A DNA stretch of 64,000 bases from Variovorax sp. SG517 (lineage in GTDB: Bacteria; Pseudomonadota; Gammaproteobacteria; Burkholderiales; Burkholderiaceae_C). The first letter of the stretch is position 1, and each line of letters begins with the position of its first letter. Location: positions 124,001 through 188,000 of the forward strand of contig NZ_JABMJG010000006.1 of NCBI RefSeq assembly GCF_013376045.1. The letters run 5' to 3'. Of the stretch, positions 25,554-34,559 are shown piece after piece. The translations under genes and the position numbers were made by a program. The notes beneath the pieces are model-generated. The model saw nothing but the letters and a program-made list of their open reading frames with translations. It was not told the DNA's origin and ran no database searches.

Positions 25554-26477
25554 TCAGGCGATGGCGCGCGCTTCCACAAGGCGCACGAGAGACAGCAAGG
25601 TCTCCGTGACAGGCAGCTTGATGTTCAAGGGCCCGGCCAGCGCCACGACAGCACCGTTGATGCTCTCCACCTCGGTACGGCGACCTGCCAGCACATCCTG
25701 CAGCATGGAGGGCTTGTGCCCCTTGTGCTGGGCGATTGCGTTCGCCACATTGCCCTGGCATTTGGCGGGATCGACGTCGATGCCCATGCGCAACGCGACG
25801 GACAGCACCTCCGTGACGACGTCGTTCGCGAGGCGGCTGCCGTCTGGCACCTTGCCGAGTTCGTCGACCGTGCAGCCGGATACGGCACAGATGCTGTTCA
25901 GTGCGGCATTGAAGGCGACCTTCTCCCAGATCGCCGCCCACACGGTACCGTCCGAGCTGCAATCGAGCCCGGCCGTCGTGAGCACTTCGGCCACCTGGGA
26001 AACGAAGGGGCGCTCGATGCCGTCGGCCGCCATGAGCCGCACGACGCCCTTGCCGTGCGAATGCACCTGGCCAGGACCGACCATGTCCGCGGGCCATGTG
26101 GTGACGCCGATCAGCACGCGCTCCGGCGGCACGAAACCGGCGATCTTCTCGACGTTGCCCAAGCCGTTTTGCAGCGAGAGCACATGCACGTCCGGTCCGA
26201 TCAGATGCCGTACCCCCGACAGGGCCGCACTGGTGTGCAGCGTCTTGGTGAACACCATCAGCAGATCGGGGATGTCGACAGCCTCTTCCGGCCGCAGGGC
26301 CTTGAGCGCCGCGACCTGCCGATCACCGCCGTCGGTCTCCAGCCGAAGCCCATGAGCGCGGATGGCGCCGATGTGCGCGTCGTTCAAATCGATCAGCGTG
26401 ACTTCGTTGCCCGACTCGGCAAGCAAGCCACCGAACAGGGACCCCATCGCCCCTGCGCCGACGATCGAGATTTTCAT
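25554..26477 (-). CDS. 2-dehydropantoate 2-reductase (KPR) family dehydrogenase
   Basis: 307 residues from ATG 26477, overlapping the MFS stop by ATGA. Rossmann motif ISIVGAGAMGSLFGGLL and the KPR catalytic region WEKVAFNAALNSICAVSG (Lys and Asn) are intact. Annotation by family alone would be pantothenate biosynthesis, but the gene sits between an aromatic acid transporter and a mandelate-dehydrogenase-like gene. NAD-dependent D-mandelate dehydrogenases of lactic bacteria belong to this family, so oxidation of D-(4-hydroxy)mandelate is a reasonable alternative (inference). Confidence 0.85.
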   Translation of the reverse strand: MKISIVGAGAMGSLFGGLLAESGNEVTLIDLNDAHIGAIRAHGLRLETDGGDRQVAALKALRPEEAVDIPDLLMVFTKTLHTSAALSGVRHLIGPDVHVLSLQNGLGNVEKIAGFVPPERVLIGVTTWPADMVGPGQVHSHGKGVVRLMAADGIERPFVSQVAEVLTTAGLDCSSDGTVWAAIWEKVAFNAALNSICAVSGCTVDELGKVPDGSRLANDVVTEVLSVALRMGIDVDPAKCQGNVANAIAQHKGHKPSMLQDVLAGRRTEVESINGAVVALAGPLNIKLPVTETLLSLVRLVEARAIA

Positions 26478-27895
26478 GATGACCTCTCCTGTGAAATGTT
26501 TTGCGGCGGCAAGACGCCTGGCAAGCTCTGGCCTCGACCGCGTTGCAGCAGCGCGTCGCGCCCGGGAATGTGCCGACGCACGATGAGCAGTGCGACCATG
26601 GCAAGGAACATCGCCGTGCCCAGCAACGCCAGATAAGCCATGGCCCCACCTGCGGTGATCACGGCGGCCCCTGCGAAGGCGCTCAGGATGGCACCGAGGC
26701 GGCCGAATGCCAGTGCGGAAGCAGTGCCCGTCGCCCTGACACTGGTCGGGTACATGAATGCGCACAGCGCGTACATGGTCGACTGCACCGCATTCACGAA
26801 CATGCCGTGCACGCCGAATCCGAAGATGAGCAGGCTGGTGTCCTTTCCGACGTTCAGGGTCTGCAGGGCGAACGCGCTCGCGGCGGCGCCTGCGCAGCAC
26901 AGGACCAGCGGCCAGCGCGATCCGAACCGGGAGATCGCCACTGCGCAGGCCAGCGCGCCGATCACGCCGCCGAGGTTGTAGGCCGTCAGTCCCGATCCGG
27001 CGACGCTCATCGAAAGCCCCTCCGAGGCGAGCATCGTCGGCAGCCAGCTGAAGGCGGTGTACACGGCCGTCAGGCACATGAAGAAGGCAGCCCAGGTCGC
27101 GAGCGTGTCGCGCGCCAGGCCGTTCGAGAAGAGCGCACCGAAGCCTGCTCGCTTCTCGGTGGCCTGCTCGGCCGCGTCGGTATAGCTGGCGTCCCGGGCC
27201 ATGGGGCGACCCATGCGCGCGAGCAGCCTGCCCAGTTCGCCCCAGCGCGCCGGATGCCGGGCCAGGAAGCGCGGCGACTCCGGCAGCGTGAAGAACAGGA
27301 GCACCGCCAGGGCCATCGGGAAGGTACCGCCGATGAAGAACAGCGCGCGCCATCCGAAGGCCGGCAGCACCTGCGCGGCGAAGAGGCCCGCCAGCATGCC
27401 GCCCAGGGGCACGCACACGATCGTGGCCGTGACGGCAAGCGTCCTTCGGCGGGCCGGCGTGAACTCGGCCGTGACGGTGGTCGAGCTCGGCAGCGCACCG
27501 CCGATGCCCAGGCCGGCAATGAATCGAAGCACCGCCACGGTCAGCACGTCGGGCGCAAATCCGATTGCGCAGGTGGCCGCGCCGAACAGGAAGACGCTCG
27601 CGATGACGGCCATCCGGCGGCCGAAGCGATCGGCGAACAGCCCCGCACAGGCGCTTCCGATGCCCATGCCGATCAGGCCCGCCGCCACCGCCGGAACGAA
27701 GGCTTCGCGCGTGATGCCCCACTCCTTGATCATCGAAGGAATCGCGAACCCGATGAGCTGGCCGTCGAATCCGTCCATCACGATCGACAGGGCGGCCAGG
27801 AAGACCACGAGCTTCTGCATGGTCGTGTAGGGGCCGTCGTCCAGCAGCCGGCCGATGTCGGCATTGCCTTTGAAGGCTGCAGCGGCGGCGTTCAT
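26474..27895 (-). CDS. MFS transporter, aromatic acid:H+ symporter-like
   Basis: 473 residues with about twelve membrane segments. The first helix motif DGFDGQLIGFAIPSM and the loop GLFADRFGRR match the aromatic acid:H+ symporter type; a second loop (residues about 230-260, RFLARHPARWGEL) precedes the C-terminal half. Proton-driven uptake of an aromatic acid such as (hydroxy)mandelate or hydroxybenzoate fits its operon. It lies 145 bp after pobA. Confidence 0.9.
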   Translation of the reverse strand: MNAAAAAFKGNADIGRLLDDGPYTTMQKLVVFLAALSIVMDGFDGQLIGFAIPSMIKEWGITREAFVPAVAAGLIGMGIGSACAGLFADRFGRRMAVIASVFLFGAATCAIGFAPDVLTVAVLRFIAGLGIGGALPSSTTVTAEFTPARRRTLAVTATIVCVPLGGMLAGLFAAQVLPAFGWRALFFIGGTFPMALAVLLFFTLPESPRFLARHPARWGELGRLLARMGRPMARDASYTDAAEQATEKRAGFGALFSNGLARDTLATWAAFFMCLTAVYTAFSWLPTMLASEGLSMSVAGSGLTAYNLGGVIGALACAVAISRFGSRWPLVLCCAGAAASAFALQTLNVGKDTSLLIFGFGVHGMFVNAVQSTMYALCAFMYPTSVRATGTASALAFGRLGAILSAFAGAAVITAGGAMAYLALLGTAMFLAMVALLIVRRHIPGRDALLQRGRGQSLPGVLPPQNISQERSS

Positions 27896-28040
27896 TAGAG
27901 CCCCCGCGAGCCGGCGGCGGTCGCCGAAGGGAAGTGATGGTTCATGTCTTGTCTCCAGGTCGGGCGTTCGGCATTGCCTGGCGCCAAGGGGTGGGTCGAC
28001 TCTTTCTGCTTCCGCTTCTTGGCGAGCGGTCGTGCACGGG

Positions 28041-29231
28041 TCAATGGGCAAATTCGTCGAACGGCAGGCCGACGTAGTTCTCCGCCAATGCGGTCGACGC
28101 GGCGCGCGAGCCGGTGACGTAGTCGAGTTCCGCGATCTGCACCTTGTGCTGGAATTCGTCGGCACCCGGGAAGCGATGCAGCATCGAGGTCATCCACCAG
28201 GAAAAGCGCTGCGCTTTCCAGATGCGCCGCAGCGCGCTGTCGCTGTAGCGTTCGAGCAGCTCTTCCCGGCCCGACTTGTAGAACTCCCCGAACCCACGAG
28301 CGAGAACCCGTACGTCGGAGACCGCGAGGTTCAGACCTTTTGCGCCGGTCGGGGGCACCACGTGCGCCGCGTCCCCTGCCAGGAACAGGCGGCCATACTG
28401 CATCGGCTCGGTCACGAAGCTGCGCATGCCGACGACGGTCTTGCTGAAGATCTCGCCTTCGATGGGCGCCCAGCCCTCGCGGGTGGCCAGGCGGGCGCGG
28501 AGCTCGCTCCAGATGCGGTCGTCCGACCAGTTCTCGATCTTGTCCGTGGGCTCGCACTGAAGGTACATGCGCTGCACTTCGGGCGAACGGGTGCTGACGA
28601 GCGCGAAGCCGCGCACGCTCAGCGCGTAGATCAGCTCGTCGGAAGAAGGTGGTGCCTTGCAGAGGATGCCAAGCCAGCCGAACGGATAGAGCCGCTCGAA
28701 GCCCTTCAACACGCCCTTGGGAATCGAGGGCCGGCTGACGCCCTGCGTGCCGTCGCAGCCGGCGATGAAATCGGCCTCGATGGTTTGCAGCTCGCCGCCG
28801 GGCTGCCGAAAGCGAACGCTCGGCGAGGTGGTGTCCAGGCCGTGCAGGCTCACGTCCGACACCTCGAACCGGATGTCGCCGCCCGATGCCAGGCGAACCT
28901 CCACCAGATCCTTGATGACCTCGTGCTGCGCATAGACCATCACGGCCTTGCCGCCCGTCAGCTCCGGAAAATCGATGCGGCGGTCGATGCCGTCGAAACG
29001 CAGGATCGTTCCTTCATGCCGGAAGCCCTCGCGTTCCATGCGGGCGCCCGCACCGATCTCCTTCATGAGATCGACGGTCCCCTGTTCCAGCACGCCGGCG
29101 CGGATCGTGGCTTCGATCGCTTCGCGGCTGCGCGTTTCCAGGACGATCGACTCGATGCCCTGGAGGTGGAGGATCTGCGAGAGCATCAGCCCCGCGGGGC
29201 CTGCGCCGATGATGGCGACTTGCGTTTTCAT
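28041..29231 (-). CDS. pobA: 4-hydroxybenzoate 3-monooxygenase
   Basis: 396 residues, the usual length. FAD-binding GAGPAGLMLSQILHLQGI, the GCDGTQGVSRPSIP segment and GDAAHVVPPTGAKGLNLAVSD are diagnostic of PobA. It hydroxylates 4-hydroxybenzoate to protocatechuate with NADPH and O2. Its presence with benzoylformate decarboxylase and an aromatic aldehyde dehydrogenase implies a para-hydroxylated substrate. Start ATG 29231 has GAAGGT upstream and lies 11 bp after the Bug gene. Confidence 0.96.
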   Translation of the reverse strand: MKTQVAIIGAGPAGLMLSQILHLQGIESIVLETRSREAIEATIRAGVLEQGTVDLMKEIGAGARMEREGFRHEGTILRFDGIDRRIDFPELTGGKAVMVYAQHEVIKDLVEVRLASGGDIRFEVSDVSLHGLDTTSPSVRFRQPGGELQTIEADFIAGCDGTQGVSRPSIPKGVLKGFERLYPFGWLGILCKAPPSSDELIYALSVRGFALVSTRSPEVQRMYLQCEPTDKIENWSDDRIWSELRARLATREGWAPIEGEIFSKTVVGMRSFVTEPMQYGRLFLAGDAAHVVPPTGAKGLNLAVSDVRVLARGFGEFYKSGREELLERYSDSALRRIWKAQRFSWWMTSMLHRFPGADEFQHKVQIAELDYVTGSRAASTALAENYVGLPFDEFAH

Positions 29232-29242
29232 GACGTGGACCT

Positions 29243-30220
29243 TCAGTCGAGACGGATCTGGTTCTTGCGGATCAGCGCGCCCCATCGCTCGCGTTCCGCT
29301 TGCACATAGGAAGTCATCTGCTGCGGCGTGCCCGGCAGTGCTTCGAGCGACAGGGTTTCCAGCCGCGCCTTCACCGGCGTGGAGGCGAGCGCGGCTTGCA
29401 GCGTCTTGTTCAGTGCGGCGACGGTCTCGGGCGGGGTTCCCTTGGGAACGACCAGCCCCTGCCAGGCGGATGCATCGAAGCCGGTCAGGCCCTGCTCCGA
29501 GAGCATGGGAACGTCGGGGAAGTTCTTCAGGCGTTCCTTGCTGGCGACGCCGAGCGCCTTGAGCTTGCCCGACACCACGTACTGCTGGACCGTGGCGCTG
29601 TCCATGAGCGCGAACGGAATCTGGCCTCCCACGAGATCGATGACCGCCGGTGCGCCGCCGCGATAGGCCACGTGCTGCAACGCGAGACCGGTGCGTTCCT
29701 TGAACAGTTCCGCGGCCAGGTGCTGGGGACTGCCGGCTCCCGCCGATGCGAAGTTCGCACCGTTGGGGTTGGCCTTGACCCACGCGATGAACTCCTTCAG
29801 GTTGTTCGCGGGGTTGCTCGGATGAACGACCAGCAGGAGCGGGAATCTTGCGAGCATGCCCACCGGCACGAAGTCCTTCTCCGCGTCGTACGGCAGCTTG
29901 GCGAACAGTGCCGGGTTGGCCGCCAGCGTCGCGAAGTCGGCGGTGAACATGATGTTCCCGTAGTCCTTCGATTTCGCCACGTAGTCGGCGGCGATGTTCG
30001 TTGCCGCACCGGGCTTGTTGTTCACGATGATCGTGCGCTTCAACGACTTGCCCATCTCATCGGCGATCGTTCTTGCCACGGTGTCGGAGCCGCCGCCGGC
30101 GGCATAGCCGACGACCCATTCGATCGGCTTTTGATCCTGTGCGAGCGCCACGACAGGCGCGGCGGCCAGGGTGATCAGGGTGCAGGCGAGAAGCCGGCGG
30201 CCCATCGAGCAAAACTTCAT
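29243..30220 (-). CDS. Bug-family periplasmic receptor
   Basis: 325 residues with a signal peptide of about 27 (LLACTLITLAAAPVVALAQ). Typical motifs: WVVGYAAGGGSDTVAR, IIVNNKPGAATNIAADY, ALQHVAYRGGAPAVIDLVGG and FPDVPMLSEQGL. ATG 30220 has TGGAGA upstream. Lies between the aromatic aldehyde dehydrogenase and pobA, suggesting an aromatic acid ligand; no TctAB permease is present in the window. Confidence 0.93.
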   Translation of the reverse strand: MKFCSMGRRLLACTLITLAAAPVVALAQDQKPIEWVVGYAAGGGSDTVARTIADEMGKSLKRTIIVNNKPGAATNIAADYVAKSKDYGNIMFTADFATLAANPALFAKLPYDAEKDFVPVGMLARFPLLLVVHPSNPANNLKEFIAWVKANPNGANFASAGAGSPQHLAAELFKERTGLALQHVAYRGGAPAVIDLVGGQIPFALMDSATVQQYVVSGKLKALGVASKERLKNFPDVPMLSEQGLTGFDASAWQGLVVPKGTPPETVAALNKTLQAALASTPVKARLETLSLEALPGTPQQMTSYVQAERERWGALIRKNQIRLD

Positions 30221-30350
30221 TTCTTGTCTCCAGTTTTTTAAGAATCAGATGCAGCAGCTTTGCCGCCGCATGCCTCGGCTCGTCCATCTCGGCGCCTCGC
30301 CGAAAGTGACAGAGCGCCCGACAAGGAAGCCGGTGCGCTCGTGCGTTCCC

Positions 30351-31799
30351 TTAGAAGGGGTATTGGCGCGGCGTGGTCTGCACCGTCAGCCAGCGCAGCT
30401 CGGTGAAGGCTTCCACGCCGGCCTTGCCGCCGAAGCGGCCGATGCCGCTGCCCTTCACGCCGCCGAACGGCATCTGTGCTTCGTCGTGGACGGTGGGACC
30501 GTTCACATGGCAGATGCCCGACTCGATGCGCCCCGCCACCTGGATGGCGCGCGCCACGTCGCGGCCGAACACCGCGGCTGCGAGGCCGTACTCGTTGTCG
30601 TTGGCGCAGGCAACCGCCGCTTCCACCCCGCGGACCCGAACGATGCCCTTCACGGGTCCGAAAGCCTCTTCCCGGAAGATGCGCATTTCCGGGGTGACGT
30701 GATCGAGCAGCGTCGCGGGCATCAGCGTGTCCTTCGCCTTGCCGCCGATGACGAGCTTGGCGCCCTTGGCAATCGCGTCGTCGATCAGTTCGTTGCAGCG
30801 GTTGACCGTGCTCATGTCCACCACCGAACCGAGCACCACGGGCCCCTGCCGCGGATCGCCGAGCGGCAGGCTCGCAGCCCGCGCGCCGAGCTTGGAGACG
30901 AACTCGTCGGCGATGCTCTCGTCGACGACGATGCGTTCGGTCGACATGCAGATCTGCCCGGAGTTGGCGAATGCACCGAACACCGCCGCGTTGACGGCTG
31001 CATCGACGTCGGCGTCGTCCAGGATGACCAGCGGGGCCTTGCCGCCGAGTTCGAGCACGACGGGCTTGAGGTACTTGGCGCAGGTGGCTGCGATGAGCTT
31101 GCCGACGTGGGTCGAGCCCGTGAAGTTGACGCGTCGGACCGCCGGGTGCGCCACCATCGCTTCGACGACGGCGGCGGCGTCCGCAGGCGCGTTCGTCACG
31201 AAGTTCACCACGCCCTTGGGAAGCCCGGCCTCCTGCAGCGCCTCGATGATCAGGCCATGCGTGGCGGGACAGATCTCGCTGCCCTTGAGTACGACCGTGT
31301 TGCCGCAGGCCAGAGGCGTCGCGATGGCACGCACGGCCAGGATCACCGGCGCGTTCCAGGGAGCGATGCCGAGAACGACGCCCGCGGGCTGCCGTACGGC
31401 CATGGCCAGGTTGCCCGGCACATCCGAGGGGATGACCTCGCCGCTGATCTGGGTGGTGAGCGATGCGGCCTCCAGCAGCATGCCTGCCGCGAGGTGGACA
31501 TTGAATCCCGCCCAGATGACCGATGCGCCGGTTTCGGCGGCGACGGCCGCGGCGAAGGCCTCCGCCTTGGCTTCCAGCGCATGCGAAGCCTTCATGAGCA
31601 GCGCCCGGCGTTCGCTGGGGCCGGTGGTCGACCAGGTCTTGAAGGCCTCGGCCGCGGCATCCACCGCAGCAATGGCGTCCTGCGTCGTCGCGGCGGGTGC
31701 GGTCGTCGCCACGCTGCCGTCCAGTGGGTTGCGCCGCTCAAAGGTTGCGCCGTCGCGGGCGTCCGTGCGCTCGCCATTGATCAACATCGAAATCTTCAT
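30351..31799 (-). CDS. aromatic aldehyde dehydrogenase (benzaldehyde/salicylaldehyde/vanillin type)
   Basis: 482 residues. ALDH motifs: APWNAPVILAVRAIATPLACGN, FTGSTHVGKLI, catalytic Glu in ELGGKAP and Cys in SGQICMSTER. The N-terminal LINGERTDARDGATFERRNP and C-terminal VHDEAQMPFGGVKGSGIGRFGG resemble NahF/vanillin dehydrogenase-like enzymes. Placed directly after the benzoylformate decarboxylase (68 bp), it would oxidise (4-hydroxy)benzaldehyde to (4-hydroxy)benzoate for pobA. Confidence 0.93.
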   Translation of the reverse strand: MKISMLINGERTDARDGATFERRNPLDGSVATTAPAATTQDAIAAVDAAAEAFKTWSTTGPSERRALLMKASHALEAKAEAFAAAVAAETGASVIWAGFNVHLAAGMLLEAASLTTQISGEVIPSDVPGNLAMAVRQPAGVVLGIAPWNAPVILAVRAIATPLACGNTVVLKGSEICPATHGLIIEALQEAGLPKGVVNFVTNAPADAAAVVEAMVAHPAVRRVNFTGSTHVGKLIAATCAKYLKPVVLELGGKAPLVILDDADVDAAVNAAVFGAFANSGQICMSTERIVVDESIADEFVSKLGARAASLPLGDPRQGPVVLGSVVDMSTVNRCNELIDDAIAKGAKLVIGGKAKDTLMPATLLDHVTPEMRIFREEAFGPVKGIVRVRGVEAAVACANDNEYGLAAAVFGRDVARAIQVAGRIESGICHVNGPTVHDEAQMPFGGVKGSGIGRFGGKAGVEAFTELRWLTVQTTPRQYPF

Positions 31800-31867
31800 C
31801 GGCTTGTCTCCGTAGGATGGTTTGAAAGAATTCCTCCCGCCCTTGGACGCGGGAACGGTCGGCAGGG

Positions 31868-33496
31868 TCAGGCGACCCGCACCTCCACGACGGCCGGCGC
31901 GTCGCTGGCCAGGGCCTCGTCCAGTGCCTTGCGCAGATCGGCCGGGTCGGTCACGCGCACTGCGGCGCATCCCATTCCCTTGGCCAGCGACTGGAAGTCG
32001 AGGTCGGGCAGCTCGGTGCCCTGCACGACGTCGGTGGGCGAGAAGCCGAATACCGGTGCGAAATCCTGCAGGGCGGCGTATCGCCGGTTGTTCAGGATCA
32101 CGAAGGTGATCGGCAGCCTGTTCTGCGCCGCGCTCCAGAGCGCCTGGATGGAGTACATGCTCGATCCGTCGCCGATCAGGCAGATGATCCGGCTGCCGGG
32201 CTTGCCCAAGGCAACGCCCACGGACGCGGGCATGCCGTAGCCGAGGCCGCCGCTGTCCATCGTGTAGAAGGTCTCGCTGCGAGTGAAGGGCAGGTGGGCC
32301 TGCATCACGGGCCGTGCGCTCGGCGCCTCTTCGACCACGATGTGTTCCGGCTTCTTTGCCTCCGCGAGCGTCTGCAGCGCGTAGGCGACCGACATCAGCG
32401 GCGTCGGCTCCGCACGCGGTGCGGCCTTTCTCGCGGGGGGAAGTGGACGGGTCTTCTTCGGCGGCACGGCGAGCAGGTCCAGCAATCCCAGCCGGATGCT
32501 TCCGACGGCCGAGATGCCGACGGGCGCCCAGGCCGCAGTATCGGGATCCTCGGTCAGCTGGCACAGCGCTGCGCCGGCAGGCACATGAGGGCCCGCGCCT
32601 TCAACGTGATAGGCGAAGGCCGGCGCGCCGATGGCAAGGATGAGATCGTGCCCCTCGAGCAGTTCGACGATGCGCTCGCGCATGGCCGGAAGGAAGCCGG
32701 CGAACAGGCGATGGTCTTCCGGAAAGCTGCAGCGTCCGGACATCGGCGCGACCCACACGCGGGCGTTGTGGGCCTCCGCCAGCGCGACGACTTCGTTCCA
32801 CGCGCCGTCCCGGTCAGCGGCGGCGCCCACCACGAATGCCGGGCGCTCGCTTGCCTCCATTGCGGCCGAGATCCGGCCAATGAGCTCGGGCTCCGGACGG
32901 GTCCGAGTGCTCACGGCCCGGGTCGGGACCAGCTCGGTGTATTGGTCCCAGTCGTCCACGGGCACCGACACCAGCACCGGACCGCAAGGCGGCATCATGG
33001 CCAGGTAGTAGGCCCGGGCAATCGCGAGCGGCACGTCCTGGGCGCGGGCCGGCTCGATGCTCCATTTGACGTAGGGCTTCGGCAGCTCGGTGGCCTGGGC
33101 CGAAGACAGGAACGGGTCGAACGGAAGAATCGAACGCGCCTGCTGCCCGGCGGTGATCACCATCGGCGTGCGGTTCTTGAAGGCGGTGAAGATGTTGCCC
33201 ATGGCGTTGCCCACGCCTGCAGCCGAATGGAGATTCACGAACGAAGCGTTCCGGGTCGCCTGCGCGTAGCCGTCCGCCATGCCGACCACGCAGGCCTCCT
33301 GCAGGCCAAGGACGTAGCGGAAATCGCTCGGGAAGTCGCGGAACATCGGGAGCTCGGTCGATCCCGGATTCGCGAACACGGAGGTCATTCCGAAGCGGCG
33401 CATCAGGTCGAACACGGCCTCGCGAACGGTGATGCTGCCGGCGGCGGCGGGGTTTGCGGGCGTCGCGGCAGCGGCGTGCGGTGCGGATCCGGTCAT
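31868..33496 (-). CDS. mdlC: benzoylformate decarboxylase (ThDP-dependent)
   Basis: 542 residues from ATG 33496, chosen because AGGAAGA lies 9 bases upstream; an earlier ATG at 33520 lacks this. Strongly like benzoylformate decarboxylase: NPGSTELPM, LQEACVVGMADGYAQA with the ThDP-activating Glu67, VNLHSAAG with the catalytic His, and the ThDP/Mg motif GDGSSMYSIQALWSAAQ with NNRRY. It converts benzoylformate (or its 4-hydroxy analogue) to the aldehyde plus CO2. The LysR gene at 33615 is divergent. First gene of the mandelate operon. Confidence 0.94.
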   Translation of the reverse strand: MTGSAPHAAAATPANPAAAGSITVREAVFDLMRRFGMTSVFANPGSTELPMFRDFPSDFRYVLGLQEACVVGMADGYAQATRNASFVNLHSAAGVGNAMGNIFTAFKNRTPMVITAGQQARSILPFDPFLSSAQATELPKPYVKWSIEPARAQDVPLAIARAYYLAMMPPCGPVLVSVPVDDWDQYTELVPTRAVSTRTRPEPELIGRISAAMEASERPAFVVGAAADRDGAWNEVVALAEAHNARVWVAPMSGRCSFPEDHRLFAGFLPAMRERIVELLEGHDLILAIGAPAFAYHVEGAGPHVPAGAALCQLTEDPDTAAWAPVGISAVGSIRLGLLDLLAVPPKKTRPLPPARKAAPRAEPTPLMSVAYALQTLAEAKKPEHIVVEEAPSARPVMQAHLPFTRSETFYTMDSGGLGYGMPASVGVALGKPGSRIICLIGDGSSMYSIQALWSAAQNRLPITFVILNNRRYAALQDFAPVFGFSPTDVVQGTELPDLDFQSLAKGMGCAAVRVTDPADLRKALDEALASDAPAVVEVRVA

Positions 33497-33572
33497 TGCG
33501 TGTTTCTTCCTGCTGTGCACCGCGAACTCGCAATGCTGTCTCGATGGCGGGAGTGTGGAATCACGCCCTCAT

Positions 33573-33593
33573 CTTGAAAATTGCCTTTTCGAG
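33573..33593. promoter_or_regulatory. candidate LysR site in mdlC/LysR divergent region
   Basis: CTTGAAAA, five bases, TTTTCGAG: an 8-5-8 inverted repeat with one mismatch, 22 bp before the LysR ATG and 77 bp from the mdlC start. Its position suits an autoregulating LysR protein; this is a pattern match only. Confidence 0.35.
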
Positions 33594-33614
33594 AAAAAGT
33601 CATTACCGTTTGGC

Positions 33615-34517
33615 ATGACTTTCGATCTGCAGCAACTCGTCGCCTTCAACGCCATCGTTTCGTCGGGAAGCCTCGGGCGAGCGGCCGACGCGCTCAACAT
33701 CACCCAGCCCGCGCTGAGCCGCACGATCCGCAGGCTGGAAGAACAGGCCGGGGCGCCGCTGTTCGAGCGCCATTCGAAGGGAATGCAGCTCACCGACGTG
33801 GGCCGCGCGCTGCAGCCGCATGCGCTGCTGCTGCAGCGCGAATCGGAGCACGCGAGCGAGAACATCAAGGCCATGCTCGGGCTGGCGAAGGGCACGATCC
33901 GCGTCGGCGCGGTCGGCAGCATCGCCTGCCTCGTGCTTCCTTCGGCCATCGGGCAGACCTGCAGCAAGTGGCCCAACCTCCAGGTCCAGATCATCGAAGG
34001 CGTCTGGGACCGGCTGGCGGATGCGCTCGTCTCGCACGAGATCGACCTGGCACTAGGGGTCGAGACCGATGACACGGCCGAGATCGTCGCCGTGAAGGAC
34101 TGCAGATGGGAAGACACCAGCTACGTCGTCGCTGGCCGCCACCACCCGCTGCGCAGGAAGCGCAAGCTGAAGCTGTCGGACACCCTGGGCGAGCGCTGGG
34201 CGATCCTGCCGAAGGGAACGGGCCCGTTCGAGCACATGAAGAGCGTGTTTGCGCGGCAGAACCTGGCGCTGCCCAACGTGGTCGTCGAGACGCGCTCGGT
34301 CATGGCGCTCAAGAGCCTGATCGGCCACTCGGGCTTTCTTGGGTGGATGCCGGCGCCGATGTACGACGCCGAGCGAAAGGCCGGGCTGATCGATGCCCTC
34401 GACATTCCGGGCGCGAGCGACAGGAGAATCCTGACCGCCTTTCGCAGGCGCGCCGGCATGCTGCCGGGCCCTTCAGTCAAGCTGCTCGAGGAGCTTCGCG
34501 CGCTGACGGCAGCGTGA
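33615..34517 (+). CDS. LysR-family transcriptional regulator
   Basis: 300 residues from ATG 33615. Helix-turn-helix at about 5-62 (LVAFNAIVSSGSLGRAADALNITQPALSRTIRRLEEQ), effector domain from about 90. Divergent from the mdlC operon with 118 bp between and a candidate inverted-repeat site, so the likely activator of (hydroxy)mandelate catabolism. Confidence 0.92.
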   Translation: MTFDLQQLVAFNAIVSSGSLGRAADALNITQPALSRTIRRLEEQAGAPLFERHSKGMQLTDVGRALQPHALLLQRESEHASENIKAMLGLAKGTIRVGAVGSIACLVLPSAIGQTCSKWPNLQVQIIEGVWDRLADALVSHEIDLALGVETDDTAEIVAVKDCRWEDTSYVVAGRHHPLRRKRKLKLSDTLGERWAILPKGTGPFEHMKSVFARQNLALPNVVVETRSVMALKSLIGHSGFLGWMPAPMYDAERKAGLIDALDIPGASDRRILTAFRRRAGMLPGPSVKLLEELRALTAA

Positions 34518-34543
34518 AGCAACGTGAGGCAACATGAGGCACG
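34514..34543 (+). repeat. three tandem 10-bp near-repeats over the end of the LysR gene
   Basis: GTGAAGCAAC, GTGAGGCAAC and ATGAGGCACG follow one another, beginning at the LysR stop codon; the last unit plus following bases also forms GAGGC-AC-GCCTC. It lies between convergent genes. Its function is unknown and may be only slippage. Confidence 0.4.
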
Positions 34544-34559
34544 CCTCGAGCAATGACGC

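Noticed and set aside
25554..26477. Simple pantothenate biosynthesis (panE) assignment
   Set aside because: Family match is real, but the operon is aromatic acid catabolism, so the specific name was not used.
30171..32240. Long plus-strand open frame opposite the aldehyde dehydrogenase and mdlC
   Set aside because: Antisense shadow of two enzymes with complete active-site motifs.
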